NCBI GenBank assembly: GCA_965116015.1
Contig: OZ220477.1
Span: forward strand, 1,488,001 to 1,552,000
Length of the DNA stretch: 64,000 nt
Reading direction: 5' to 3'
Source: S5-327 sp965116015
GTDB lineage: Bacteria > Chloroflexota > Dehalococcoidia > Lucifugimonadales > Australimonadaceae
Notes under the pieces: model-generated
What the model was told of the DNA's origin: nothing
Databases searched by the model: none
What the model saw: the letters and a program-made list of their open reading frames with translations, nothing else
Shown: piece by piece, positions 9,418-18,424 of the stretch
Position numbering within the stretch: position 1 is the stretch's first letter
Layout of the letters: each line of letters begins with the position of its first letter
Program-made: the position numbers and the translations under genes

Positions 9418-10509
9418 TTAGATCGTCTGCATCCGGCCTGTGTCAGACGCTAGCTGGACGGCGTCGACGAGTTGGTGGCGCTTCACTGCGTCGGCGAATG
9501 TGGGGTGGAACTCTCTGTTGTTGAGGATGGCGTCGGCGTAGGCAGCCCAGGTTTTGCCGATGTTGACCGGGGGGCCGGAGAGTTTTGCGGCAGTCACCCA
9601 TTCGTCTTGGGGGGCTTCGATTTCGCGCAGCTCGCGCTCTCCTTCGAGCGCGAGCCGGAGCGTTCCTTCTCCTGAGTGGGTGGAGCCTGAGGCGTCGAGG
9701 GTGATTGTTCCTTTGCCGCCGTGAATCTGGAGGCGATGGCCTGTGCCGATGGCGGCGACTGACGCGATGTGGACAGAGAATGCCGCGCCTGAGGCGAGCA
9801 GGCCGCTGGCGAGGATCGTGTCCGGGGAGTCAACGGGGAATCGCTCGCCGGTGTCCGAGGCTGTCCATTCGTTCGTGCGGGTGGCGACCACTGACGCTAC
9901 TGTCGCGACTGGGCCCAGCATTGCGATGAGGCCGTCGATGGCGTGACCGAATGTGATGGTTAGCGTGTTGGCGCGCTGGGCGGCGTCGCGCATCCATATG
10001 CGTCCGGAGGGGCGGGCGAGGGCTCCGCTAGTGAATTGGGCGAGGTTGGCTGTGAGGACGTGGCCGATCGCGCCGGAATCGATGAGGGAGCGTATCTCCG
10101 CGTGCTCCGCTGAGCGGCGGGCCTGCAAGCCGACGCAGGTTCGGACGCCGGCGGCGTCGGCGAGGTTTGTCAATTCCTGGGCTTGTTCGGTTGTTGTTCC
10201 GAGTGGCCATTCGGTGTAGACGTGCTTGCCGGCGGCGATGATGTCTTTGGTTAGTTCGTAGTGCATCGGGAGTTTGACGGAGACGGCGGCGACGTCGATG
10301 TCGGGGTTTGCGAGCAGGTCGTGGTGGTTGTTGTAGGCGTAGGGGACGCCGAATTTCCGGGCTGCCTCGTCCGCGGACTCCTGGCGGGTCGTGGAGACGG
10401 CAAGGAGCTCCGCCCCGGGGACGCCGGCGGCGAACGCGGGAAGGTGGGCGCGTCCGGCCCATCCGGCGACGTTCCCTCCGATGATGCCTACGCGGATTGC
10501 CTGGGCCAT
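9418..10509 (-). CDS. Gfo/Idh/MocA-family NAD(P)-dependent oxidoreductase
   Basis: A 363-residue enzyme with an N-terminal Rossmann fold (RVGIIGGNVAGWAGRAHLP) and the family EWPLGTT segment (usually EKPL) near residue 95, followed by the C-terminal beta-sheet dimerisation domain. The start at 10509 is chosen because AAAGGAG lies about 7 bases before it; the frame is open a further 21 codons upstream. Members oxidise or reduce sugars, inositols and related alcohols. The substrate cannot be read here. It is probably co-transcribed with recG. Confidence 0.85.
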   Translation of the reverse strand: MAQAIRVGIIGGNVAGWAGRAHLPAFAAGVPGAELLAVSTTRQESADEAARKFGVPYAYNNHHDLLANPDIDVAAVSVKLPMHYELTKDIIAAGKHVYTEWPLGTTTEQAQELTNLADAAGVRTCVGLQARRSAEHAEIRSLIDSGAIGHVLTANLAQFTSGALARPSGRIWMRDAAQRANTLTITFGHAIDGLIAMLGPVATVASVVATRTNEWTASDTGERFPVDSPDTILASGLLASGAAFSVHIASVAAIGTGHRLQIHGGKGTITLDASGSTHSGEGTLRLALEGERELREIEAPQDEWVTAAKLSGPPVNIGKTWAAYADAILNNREFHPTFADAVKRHQLVDAVQLASDTGRMQTI

Positions 10510-10738
10510 TGCGCGTCTCCTTTGTGTTGCGCTTGTGTGTTGCGCTTGCGCGGACTGCGGAGGGACAGTCATACCACAGCCGTCCTGGACGCCGCCAGGC
10601 GGGCGGGACAGGAGCGGTTGCGGGGGGTGGGATACTGGGGGCGTTGAGGAGGCGCGTTTTGGCGAGCGGTTGTTTTGTTCATTCAGGCTGGGGTTCGGAG
10701 CGCGGAGGGTTCGTCAGGCCTCCTGAGGGGGGCGGCTT

Positions 10739-11977
10739 GTGAGGCTCGCGGCGCTTTTCATTGTGTTCGTCCTTGGGGCTGCGGCGGACGTGGTCATCGC
10801 GGGGCTGCTCCCGAGCGGGTGGGTTGAGGGGTTTCAGCAGGGAGTCAGGGAGGCTGTGGGGGGAGCTCCGGCGGGGCCGGGGGGCGCGTCTCCCGCTGCT
10901 ACGATGTTTCCTACGGCGTCGCGTGGGGGATTTCGCGGGGCTACGGCTACGGCGATCGCGAGGGCGGGGGCTACGCCGATTGCTACGGCGGGGGCTACTT
11001 TTACGCCGCGTCCGAGTCCGACTTCTACGCCGGTTTCGAGGCTTTCCAGCGCTGAGTTGGACGAGTTGCGCTATCACGCGCTGCGGCTCATCAACAACGA
11101 TCGCGCGGATCATGGTTTGCCGCCCGTTGTTCTGGGAGTGAATCCTGCGGCCCAGCTGCACGCCGAGGATATGCTGGTCCATGATTATTTCGGGCACTGG
11201 TGGGCTGACGGGCGCAAGCCCTATATGGTGTACACGCAGACGGGAGGGACGAGCTACGTCTCGGAGAATGCGGCGACGAGCGGGTGGACCGACCGTGAGT
11301 GGAGGTCCAAGAACTGCGGCTCCTTCACGGTTCGGTGCAGCACTGAGGATCCGGAGGGAGCCATCACGGAGCTCCAGTGGTTGATGATGTACGACGACGC
11401 TCATGCGGACTGGGGTCATCGGGACAATATTCTGGGGGAGACGCACCGCTCGGTGAACATTGGGGTGGCGTTCAACGGGAGGCGAACGACGTTCGCGCAG
11501 CACTTCGAGGGGGGAGCCGCGCGGGCAGACGGTCCGCCGGAGCTCGATGAGGGCGGGATGCTGTCGTTCTCGCTGTCCAAGGTGGAGACGGGGATTGCTG
11601 TCGGCGAGGTGGCGAGCATTTCCTACGATCCGCCGCCGACGTCCAAGACTCCGGCGCAGATCGGCTCGCTCGGGAGTTACTGCGTCGGGGGAGGCTTCAC
11701 GGCGAACTGCCCTGATTCTTACGCGGCAAGGATTCTGGAGCCTCCGGGGGCTGACTACTACTACACGGACTTGTCCTGGAACGAAGTTGTCGCCGATTCG
11801 TGGAGAGAAGATAGCGGGAGTTTCTCTTTCAGGGCGGATGTGGGGGGACTTCTGGATGAGCCTGGGGTGTATACGTTGGTCGTTTGGCGCGACACGGGAG
11901 GGGAATGGCTGTCGGAGGAGCTGGTGGAGCTTTCGTTGTTCGTGGGGGTAGGGTTCGACGACGAGCAGCTTCCGTAA
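10739..11977 (+). CDS. Secreted CAP (SCP/PR1-like) domain protein
   Basis: A GTG start with a GAGGGGGG ribosome site. Residues 1-25 are a hydrophobic signal or anchor (LAALFIVFVLGAAADVVIAG). A Pro/Thr/Ala-rich linker (about 45-98, TFTPRPSPTSTPVS) leads to a CAP domain (about 105-265) with the HDYFGHW, ENAATSGW and WGHRDNIL motifs that build the cavity. A C-terminal beta domain of about 130 residues with two cysteines follows. It is probably exported and tethered. Bacterial CAP proteins are of mostly unknown function. Confidence 0.85.
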   Translation: MRLAALFIVFVLGAAADVVIAGLLPSGWVEGFQQGVREAVGGAPAGPGGASPAATMFPTASRGGFRGATATAIARAGATPIATAGATFTPRPSPTSTPVSRLSSAELDELRYHALRLINNDRADHGLPPVVLGVNPAAQLHAEDMLVHDYFGHWWADGRKPYMVYTQTGGTSYVSENAATSGWTDREWRSKNCGSFTVRCSTEDPEGAITELQWLMMYDDAHADWGHRDNILGETHRSVNIGVAFNGRRTTFAQHFEGGAARADGPPELDEGGMLSFSLSKVETGIAVGEVASISYDPPPTSKTPAQIGSLGSYCVGGGFTANCPDSYAARILEPPGADYYYTDLSWNEVVADSWREDSGSFSFRADVGGLLDEPGVYTLVVWRDTGGEWLSEELVELSLFVGVGFDDEQLP

Positions 11978-12051
11978 CCTGGTCGTTCGCTTGTTCGGTT
12001 CGTTGCTTTGTGTGCTGATAAGCTGACGGTGGAGCGTCGGGAGGAGGGGTT

Positions 12052-12942
12052 ATGCGCATTGGATTCGTGGGGCTGGGGAATATGGGGGGGCCGATGGCCC
12101 GGAACTTGATCAGGGCGGGGCATCAGCTGGTTGTGCACGATATCGACGAGGGGAGGACGAGCGAGCACCGTGAGATGGGGGCGGAGTGGGCTGCGTCGCC
12201 GGCGGAGGCGGCGCGGGGGGCGTCTGTTGTGCTGACGTCGCTGCCGGGGCCTTCGGAGGTGGAGGAGGTCGCGCTGGGTGCGAAGGGTCTGGCGGCAGGG
12301 CTGGCGCCTGGGTCGGTGTACGCGGATCTGTCGACTGGGTCGCCGTCGCGGGTTCGGGAGGTTGCTAGTCGAATAGAGGCGGTGGGGGCGCATATGCTTG
12401 ACGCGCCGGTGAGCGGGGGGACGATAGGGGCGGAGGCGGGGACGCTGGCGGTGATGGTTGGGGGGGACAGGGAGGTTTTCGAGCGGGCGCGGCCGGCGTT
12501 CGAGGCTATCGGGGAGGGCGTTATCTATGTTGGGGCTATAGGGTCGGGGACGGTGGCGAAGCTTGTGCATAATTCGATTTCTCTGACGACTCGGATCGTG
12601 GTGCAGGAGGGGATGGCGCTTGCGGTGAAGGCGGGGGTTGCTCCGGGGGTGATGCTGGAGGCGCTGCGTGCGGCGGCGTTCGGGAAACAGACGCTGCTGA
12701 ATCAGCTGCCGGATGTGGTGTTCAAGGGTGATTTCGCGACTCCGCGGTTCACGCTGGGTCTGGCGCACAAGGATGTTCGGCTGGGTCAGGAGTTGGCGGA
12801 GGAGATGGGGGCGCCGATGGAGCTTGCGGCAATGGCGATGCGGGTGCAGGAGGAGGGCATCCGGCGGGGGTGGGAGGGGTACGATAATCTTGCGACGTTT
12901 ATGCTGGCCGAGGAGCGCGCGGGAGTAGAGATTCGGGAGTGA
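12052..12942 (+). CDS. 3-hydroxyisobutyrate dehydrogenase-family oxidoreductase
   Basis: A 296-residue beta-hydroxyacid dehydrogenase. IGFVGLGNMGGPMARNL at residues 3-19 is the NAD(P) loop, DAPVSGGTIGAEAGTLAVMV is the substrate-binding segment near residue 117, and GSGTVAKLVHNSI carries the catalytic lysine near residue 170. A strong GGAGGAGGGG precedes the ATG. Members oxidise 3-hydroxyisobutyrate, tartronate semialdehyde and similar short acids; specificity is not decidable here. Its stop overlaps the amidase start by 4 nt, suggesting the pair acts on related substrates. Confidence 0.9.
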   Translation: MRIGFVGLGNMGGPMARNLIRAGHQLVVHDIDEGRTSEHREMGAEWAASPAEAARGASVVLTSLPGPSEVEEVALGAKGLAAGLAPGSVYADLSTGSPSRVREVASRIEAVGAHMLDAPVSGGTIGAEAGTLAVMVGGDREVFERARPAFEAIGEGVIYVGAIGSGTVAKLVHNSISLTTRIVVQEGMALAVKAGVAPGVMLEALRAAAFGKQTLLNQLPDVVFKGDFATPRFTLGLAHKDVRLGQELAEEMGAPMELAAMAMRVQEEGIRRGWEGYDNLATFMLAEERAGVEIRE

Positions 12943-14366
12943 ACGATCTGTCGAGGCTGACTGCGCGGGAGGGTGTGGCGGCGCTGGCGCGGGGCGAGGC
13001 GTCGCCGCTGGAGTTTGTCGACGCTGCGTTGGAGCGGATTGCGGAGACGGACGGGGCGGTGAACTCTCTGCCGACGCTTGCGGTGGAGCGCGCACGGGAA
13101 CACGCGCGGCGGTTGATGGCGTGCGGGACGCCGGAGAGTCCGCCGCGGGGTTATCTGTACGGGCTTCCTGTGGCGGTGAAGGATCTGAAGGATGTGGCGG
13201 GGGTTCGTTCGACGAGGGGGTCGGCGATCTATGCGGACTATGTTCCTGAGCGTTCTGATTATCTTGTTGAGAACATCGAGTCGCGGGGCGGGGTGATACT
13301 GGCGAAGTCGAACACGCCGGAGTTCGGGGCGGGCGCGAACACGTTCAATGAGGTGTTCGGGAAGACGCGCAATCCGTGGGACACGCGGATGACGTGCGGG
13401 GGGTCGTCGGGCGGGTCGGCGGTCGCGCTGGCTACGGGTCAGGTTTGGCTGGCGACAGGGAGCGATCTAGGGGGGAGTCTGCGGATCCCGGCGAGTTTCT
13501 GTTCGGTTGTGGGATTGCGTCCTACGCCGGGGCGGGTTCCGCACGGGCCGAGGGAGTTGCCGTTCGCCAACCTGTCGGTTGAGGGTCCGATGGGGCGGAA
13601 CGTGGGAGACACGGCGCTGTTCCTCGATACGCAGGCGAGCGGGATGACGTTGGATGATCCGATCAGCTTGCCGCGGCCGGAGCGTCCGTTCGTCGATGCG
13701 GTGGATAGCCCTACGGCTCCCCGCCGGGTGGCGTACTCGCCGGATTTGGGGATTGCTCCTGTCGACGCGGAGGTTCGGGAGATCTGCGGTCGGGCTGTCC
13801 GGCTGTTCGAGGGGTGCGGGGCGGTGGTCGTGGAGGGGGCGCCGGATCTTTCGGGGGCGGAGGATGTGTTCCAGACGCTGCGGGCGGCGCAGTTCGCGGC
13901 GTTGCACGAACGGCATCTTGCGGAGCATCGGGGGCTGCTGAAGCCTGAGGTTGTGTGGAATATCGAGAAGGGGTTGGGGCTGTCGGCAGAGGAGGTCAAC
14001 CGGGCGGAACGGGCTCGAGGGGAGCTTTATCGTCGGACGGCGGGATTTTTCCGGCAGTTCGACATCCTGGCGTCGCCGACGGCGGTTGTGGCGCCGTTCG
14101 ATGTCGAACGGCGCTATGTGGAGGAGGCTGGGGGCGTGGCCTTCGACACGTATATCAGCTGGCTTGTGATGTCGTTTGCGCTCACGCTGACTGCGTGTCC
14201 GTCGATATCTGTGCCGTGCGGGTTCACGGATTCGGGGCTGCCGGTGGGGTTGCAGTTGACGGCGCGGCGCGGGGAGGAGGCGGCGCTTCTGTCGGCGGCG
14301 GTCGTTTTTGAGCAGGCGGCGGGGATTGCGGGGCGGGTTCCGATCGATCCGGTTGTGAGAGGCTAG
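12939..14366 (+). CDS. Amidase (amidase-signature family)
   Basis: Hydrolyses an amide bond using a Ser-cis-Ser-Lys triad. Lys81 is in GLPVAVKDLKD, Ser at about 157 in CGGSSGGSA, and the nucleophile Ser180 in GSDLGGSLRIPA. The 475 residues match stand-alone amidases. It also resembles GatA, but there is no gatB or gatC nearby and the partner is a hydroxyacid dehydrogenase, so a catabolic amidase is more likely. The GTG start sits inside the upstream stop. Confidence 0.9.
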   Translation: MNDLSRLTAREGVAALARGEASPLEFVDAALERIAETDGAVNSLPTLAVERAREHARRLMACGTPESPPRGYLYGLPVAVKDLKDVAGVRSTRGSAIYADYVPERSDYLVENIESRGGVILAKSNTPEFGAGANTFNEVFGKTRNPWDTRMTCGGSSGGSAVALATGQVWLATGSDLGGSLRIPASFCSVVGLRPTPGRVPHGPRELPFANLSVEGPMGRNVGDTALFLDTQASGMTLDDPISLPRPERPFVDAVDSPTAPRRVAYSPDLGIAPVDAEVREICGRAVRLFEGCGAVVVEGAPDLSGAEDVFQTLRAAQFAALHERHLAEHRGLLKPEVVWNIEKGLGLSAEEVNRAERARGELYRRTAGFFRQFDILASPTAVVAPFDVERRYVEEAGGVAFDTYISWLVMSFALTLTACPSISVPCGFTDSGLPVGLQLTARRGEEAALLSAAVVFEQAAGIAGRVPIDPVVRG

Positions 14367-14370
14367 GGGG

Positions 14371-14613
14371 ATGTGGCGGGCTCTGCTGGCTGGGGGAATC
14401 GTGTGGGCGCTTGGGACTGTGCTGCTGGGGGTTGCGCTTCTGCAGCGGGGGCTGGGAGCCGCGGAGGAGGGAGCTATCGCGGAGCCGCACCGGGCGCAGG
14501 TTGTTGTGGCGGTTATGTCGATTGTTATCTTTGGTTTGCCGGGCGTGGCGCTTGCTATCGCCGGGTGGCGTCGACGTCCGGGGAGCGGTTGGGGCGTCGA
14601 CGACGCTGGCTAG
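14371..14613 (+). CDS. Small two-helix membrane protein
   Basis: An 80-residue protein 4 bases after the amidase stop. Two hydrophobic segments are visible: residues about 5-24 (LLAGGIVWALGTVLLGVALL) and 44-66 (VVVAVMSIVIFGLPGVALAI). They are separated by a charged loop, and the protein ends in a basic and acidic tail. Likely an inner-membrane hairpin. No family recognised. Spacing suggests the same transcript as the dehydrogenase and amidase. Confidence 0.65.
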   Translation: MWRALLAGGIVWALGTVLLGVALLQRGLGAAEEGAIAEPHRAQVVVAVMSIVIFGLPGVALAIAGWRRRPGSGWGVDDAG

Positions 14614-14688
14614 GAGCTCTCCTCTGCGGGTCAGGGGTTTAGGGGGGAGTTCCGGCTGGTTGTCGAGCGCGCTTCGGAGCGATGAGCG

Positions 14689-15300
14689 TCAGGGGGATGT
14701 TCTGAGGGCGGCTTCGTAGTCGTTTCTGGTGTTGAGGTTGGCGAGCGCGAGGGGGTCGTTGACGGGGACCAGGAGGCGTTCTTTCCGATGGCGCGAGACG
14801 ATTTCTCGGAGTCCTTCGGTTCCTTCGGTTACGGCGAGGAGTTCGGGGATGAGAGCTGCATCGAACAGGGGGGGGTGCCCTGCCCGTCCGTTGAGGGAGG
14901 GGATGGCCAGTAGTGGCCGCTGCGCGAGCCAGGATTCGCGCAGTGACGCGAGGAGGGAGAGGGAGCGCGGCTGGTCGACAGAGGCGATGAGGACGGCTCC
15001 GACGCTGCGGGGGAGGGCTTGGACTCCGGCGATGATGGAGGTGGAGCGTCCCTCGTGGTAGCGCGGGTTCTCGACGATCACAGTCTGGGGGGCGCGGGCG
15101 AGCTCTTCGCGGAGGCGTTGGGCAAGGTGGCCCAGCACGACGATGATGGGGCGGTAGGCTGTTTCCGCGAGCGCTTTGACTTGGCTCGCGAGGAGCGATT
15201 CTCCTGATTTCCAGGGGAGCAGGGCTTTCATTTCGCCCATACGCGTCGATTCGCCGGCGGCGAGGAGGATGGCGGCGACATCGGGGGGGCGGGGGGTCAT
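14689..15300 (-). CDS. mocA: Molybdenum cofactor cytidylyltransferase-like protein (MocA)
   Basis: A 203-residue nucleotidyltransferase with LLAAGESTRMGEMKALLPW (residues 12-30), the loop that holds CTP and molybdopterin, and IASVDQPR for metal binding. Members make the cytosine dinucleotide form of Moco for xanthine dehydrogenase or CO dehydrogenase-type enzymes. xdhC lies upstream on the same strand; the two normally sit side by side, but here a restriction-modification pair separates them. Confidence 0.85.
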   Translation of the reverse strand: MTPRPPDVAAILLAAGESTRMGEMKALLPWKSGESLLASQVKALAETAYRPIIVVLGHLAQRLREELARAPQTVIVENPRYHEGRSTSIIAGVQALPRSVGAVLIASVDQPRSLSLLASLRESWLAQRPLLAIPSLNGRAGHPPLFDAALIPELLAVTEGTEGLREIVSRHRKERLLVPVNDPLALANLNTRNDYEAALRTSP

Positions 15301-15323
15301 AGGGGGAGGATAGCAGGTTGCTT

Positions 15324-15337
15324 GGGGGGGGGGGGGG
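15324..15337 (+). repeat. Homopolymer tract G14
   Basis: Fourteen consecutive G on the + strand (C on the coding strand), 1 base past the restriction endonuclease stop and 23 bases before the mocA start. On the minus strand a weak extended -10 (TGCTATCCT) lies between the tract and mocA. Slippage could change promoter spacing for mocA or simply be neutral. Confidence 0.7.
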
Positions 15338-15338
15338 C

Positions 15339-16160
15339 TTACGTGAGTCCGGCAGTGGCCCAGATGCTGTTCAGGTGGGGCAGGCGTTCGTTCGCGAATT
15401 GTGTGAAGCTGAGCACTTGGTGGTGGTTTGGGAAGCTAGTTTTTACGCTATCCCATACAACCAAGTGCAAGTGGTTCGTATCACATATAGATTCGACATG
15501 TCCTGCGGTGATGGCTGAGTCTGCTGTTATGAGGAAGACGTTAGGCGCGTGAAGTTCATAGAGTTCAGCCACCACTTCGCGCCATCGTTCACGCAAAGTG
15601 CGTTTGAGCGACGCCACAGCGCAAATAGTCCGGTTTCTTTCGAATGCCGTATCGCTTGGCATCATAAAATCTACCCGCGTGCGACGTTTCTGTTTCTCAA
15701 ATGGAAATCCCGCAAACGTGAGGGCTTGCTCGAATTGGAGTTCGAAGTCTCTTCCTCCACGAGTTTTCCGACTCTGGCTAACGGATAAGAAAGCCTCTCT
15801 AAGTTCAAGGTAGAGCGCGCTCATGAGAGATTCAGCGCCGAATCGGAAGCCTCTACGCCGATTGATTCTCTCGGCTTCTTCGACTCGGTCTGGCCTGAGT
15901 TTCAGGAGTTCAGCGGGGATTCCTTCCGAGTAGGCTTGGGCTTCGTATCTTTCCAGCACTGTTAGGGTGTGCTGAAAAGCGCTGAAGAGGATATCGTTGA
16001 ACTGCGCGCGTGTTTCCGCGGGCGTAAGCTGGCGGTGGTCGTATCCGAGTTCAGCAAACGTTTGACGCACAATCTCTTCCGAACCAGGCAATCGCCCGGT
16101 TCGAACGCGCTCCATCATCTTTTTGACAGTGTTTTTCAGGTTTTGGTCAGGCGTTGTCAT
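15339..16160 (-). CDS. Type II restriction endonuclease, PD-(D/E)XK, EcoRII-C-like
   Basis: A 273-residue predicted endonuclease. The core SRKTRGGRDFELQFEQAL, then RTRVDFMMPSD, then CAVASLKRTLRERWREVV resembles the EcoRII C-terminal catalytic fold: Glu in the first helix, Asp in VDFMMP, and a Lys after a strand. The ATG at 16160 is inside the end of the methyltransferase gene (14-nt overlap). Lower GC and loss of the + strand G bias mark it as acquired. The recognition site cannot be inferred. Confidence 0.75.
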   Translation of the reverse strand: MTTPDQNLKNTVKKMMERVRTGRLPGSEEIVRQTFAELGYDHRQLTPAETRAQFNDILFSAFQHTLTVLERYEAQAYSEGIPAELLKLRPDRVEEAERINRRRGFRFGAESLMSALYLELREAFLSVSQSRKTRGGRDFELQFEQALTFAGFPFEKQKRRTRVDFMMPSDTAFERNRTICAVASLKRTLRERWREVVAELYELHAPNVFLITADSAITAGHVESICDTNHLHLVVWDSVKTSFPNHHQVLSFTQFANERLPHLNSIWATAGLT

Positions 16161-17052
16161 GGAGCGGTCGCCTGAAGTGGAGGAGGTACTCGAACGTGGT
16201 TCCCATAGTGATGTAGTTGCTGGGCCACCCGAATATCCCCACACGATTCACGATGTTCGTTCGGTCCCAGATGATGGTGTTCCTAAATTCGTAGCCAACA
16301 GAGCGCAGCGCTTCGATGACTGCGACGTGAATCGTGATGCGGGTGTCCTCCCACCACATGTCAGGCACGTTTACGACACAATGGCCTCCCAGCCGCAGGG
16401 CGGGTTTGATGCTCTCGAAAATGCCGGCCATGGCTTGGCCGTAGGAGTCGATGTCGAGGGTTCCCAAGTCTCGTTCATCCTGAGAGTACTGTTCGACTTT
16501 CAGGTACTGATCGTTACGGCGCACCCTCCGGCTCTTGTTCTTGCGGGGTCGGTTCAGGAGATTAGCGTAAGGCGGGGATGTAAAGATCAGCTTGACAGAT
16601 TCCGCGTTGAGCAGGCGGGAGACACGGCGAGCATCGTCGACGAGCGCGACCTGCGCGGGACCCGACGAAGCAGGCAGACCTAGCCGGCTGTTGCTCACGT
16701 CAACGTACTCTTGTGAGAGGTCGACGCCGAGGGCGTTGCGCTCAAGCTCTTGGGCAGCTACAAGCGTCGTGCCGCTGCCGACGAAAGGGTCCAAGACTAG
16801 TTCGCCGCGATGAGTGAACAGTCTGATGGCGTGCGCCGCCAGGGACACGGGAAACGTGGCAGGGTGAACATTCTTGTCTCTGATGTCCTTGCCGTTGTAG
16901 TTGAACTGCCACACTCCCAGCTGACTCTTGAGCCATTCCTTGGGAGTCATGCAGTTGAGATGATTCGAGGGGCAGTCGCAGGTGCGGATGTGTCCCAGGC
17001 CGAGGGTTTGGGCCAAGGCGCCTGCGTGGGGAGAGCCGACGGCAAGGGTCAT
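16147..17052 (-). CDS. DNA methyltransferase of a type II R-M system (probable m4C)
   Basis: A 301-residue SAM-dependent enzyme. Motif I LDPFVGSGTTLVAA is at about residues 87-100 and motif IV TSPPY at 158-162. The SPPY form is typical of N4-cytosine methylation, though N6-adenine is possible. Motif I precedes motif IV. GGAGGT 5 bases before the ATG supports this start, although MTPKEWLKSQLG (residue 35) looks like the more usual family start. An odd Cys cluster, CDCPSNHLNC, falls in the extension. It is paired with the endonuclease immediately downstream and has the same foreign composition. Confidence 0.85.
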   Translation of the reverse strand: MTLAVGSPHAGALAQTLGLGHIRTCDCPSNHLNCMTPKEWLKSQLGVWQFNYNGKDIRDKNVHPATFPVSLAAHAIRLFTHRGELVLDPFVGSGTTLVAAQELERNALGVDLSQEYVDVSNSRLGLPASSGPAQVALVDDARRVSRLLNAESVKLIFTSPPYANLLNRPRKNKSRRVRRNDQYLKVEQYSQDERDLGTLDIDSYGQAMAGIFESIKPALRLGGHCVVNVPDMWWEDTRITIHVAVIEALRSVGYEFRNTIIWDRTNIVNRVGIFGWPSNYITMGTTFEYLLHFRRPLHDNA

Positions 17053-17141
17053 AGAGCACCTCCGAATTTGAGCGCAACGCTACCACGCGCAAATCCTTAA
17101 CGCGCAAGAGGCAAGGGTCGTGGTTGCGGCTCTCTTCCACC

Positions 17142-18266
17142 CTAACGAGGCACGGGGGCGGGGGTGGTTTTGGATATTAGTCTGTCTATTTGGGAGCTTT
17201 CCATTGTCATGGGGGCGCCCTGGCGGTCGTGGCGCCAGGCGACGATCTCGGAGACGATGCTGAGGGCGATCTCTTCAGGGGAGCGGCCTCCGAGGTCGAG
17301 GCCGATGGGGGCATGGACTTGCCGCAGGCGCTCTTGGGGGACGCCTTTTTTGAGGAGGGATTCGTAGATCATTATGGTTTTGCGCTTGCTGCCGAGGAGG
17401 CCTACGTAGCCGGCGGTGGTTCGGACGGCGGCTTCGGTGGCGTAGTCGTCGAAGTGGTGGCCTCGGGTTCCGACGACGATGGCGGTGTTGGGGGTGATGG
17501 GGAAGGGGGCGATTGCTTTGTCGTAGGAGTCGACGCTGAGGGCTTCGGCCATAGGGAAGCGGTCGGCGCTGGCGAATTCGCGTCGGTCGTCGGCGACCAT
17601 GACGCGGAAGCCCATGATATGGGCGAGGCGGGCGACCTGGAGGTTGACGTGTCCGCCGCCGATGAGGATGACGAGGGCGGGGGCGGTGTAGCCTTCGACG
17701 AACACTTCGTCGGCTTGTTCGGTGCGGATGCGGGCGGTTTTGCCCATTGGCATTGCTGCTTTGGCGGTTTCGATTGCTTCGGCGTCGAGGGCGGGGTCGC
17801 CCAGGGATCCTTGGGAGGCTCCGTCGGGGTGGACGATGATGCGCGCGCCGACTTGGAGGCGGGAGCTTGCGACGAGGGTTGCGACGGAGAGGCTGGGGCC
17901 TCCTGCGTAGGCGCTGGCGATGCTCTGGGCGAGGTCGCGGAAGGGGGGGGCTTCGAGGACGGGTTCGATGTAGAAGTGCATTGTTCCGCCGCAGACGAGG
18001 CCGTCGCGGGCGGCGATGTCTTCGTTGAGGTAGTAGCGTTTGGAGAAGGGGGGAGTTTTTTCGCGGAGGGCTTCTTTGGCGGCGAACCAGATGTCGCCTT
18101 CGACGCAGCCGCCGCCGAGGGTTCCGACGGTGGAGCCGTCGGGGCGGACGAGGAGGGCGGCGCCGGGTTTCTGAGGGGTGGAGCCCTGGGTGTGGACGAC
18201 GGTGGCAACCACGAAGTTCTGGTTGTTTTTCGCGAGCTGGGTTGCTTCATCGTAGACGGCTTTCAT
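17142..18266 (-). CDS. xdhC: XdhC/CoxI-family protein
   Basis: Binds molybdenum cofactor, promotes its sulfuration and delivers it to xanthine dehydrogenase or CO dehydrogenase-type enzymes. The N-terminal domain has TVVHTQGSTPQKPGAALLV and TLGGGCVEGDIW. The C-terminal Rossmann domain has LVILIGGGHVNLQVARLAH and VGTRGHHFDD. At 374 residues it is full length. A TAGAAT box lies about 77-82 bases upstream. The expected partner mocA is 1.8 kb downstream, beyond the inserted R-M genes. Confidence 0.9.
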   Translation of the reverse strand: MKAVYDEATQLAKNNQNFVVATVVHTQGSTPQKPGAALLVRPDGSTVGTLGGGCVEGDIWFAAKEALREKTPPFSKRYYLNEDIAARDGLVCGGTMHFYIEPVLEAPPFRDLAQSIASAYAGGPSLSVATLVASSRLQVGARIIVHPDGASQGSLGDPALDAEAIETAKAAMPMGKTARIRTEQADEVFVEGYTAPALVILIGGGHVNLQVARLAHIMGFRVMVADDRREFASADRFPMAEALSVDSYDKAIAPFPITPNTAIVVGTRGHHFDDYATEAAVRTTAGYVGLLGSKRKTIMIYESLLKKGVPQERLRQVHAPIGLDLGGRSPEEIALSIVSEIVAWRHDRQGAPMTMESSQIDRLISKTTPAPVPR

Positions 18267-18342
18267 CGTGGTTCGCCTCTCTCTGATCTCTCTGCGCCGA
18301 GCGGTTTCAGATGCGCGGCGGCTCTCTCAGCGGCTCTTCTTA

Positions 18343-18348
18343 ATTCTA
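18343..18348 (-). promoter_or_regulatory. -10 element upstream of xdhC
   Basis: TAGAAT on the minus strand, 77 bases before the xdhC ATG. The same hexamer precedes gpsA, tatD and metE in this window. Confidence 0.45.
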
Positions 18349-18412
18349 TCACCTGTGGCAGGCGCCTCTGGCGGCAGGCGCAGGGTCTGGCGTTTGCGCT
18401 GGCTGGGGCGTG

Positions 18413-18418
18413 CTACAA
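18413..18418 (+). promoter_or_regulatory. -10 element of the thrS promoter
   Basis: TACAAT preceded by TGC, an extended -10, 160 bases before the thrS ATG. It faces away from the xdhC promoter about 65 bases away. Confidence 0.55.
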
Positions 18419-18424
18419 TCTCTC

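Noticed and set aside
12939..14366. GatA subunit of the tRNA amidotransferase
   Set aside because: No gatB or gatC nearby, and it overlaps a hydroxyacid dehydrogenase gene. A catabolic amidase is the better reading.
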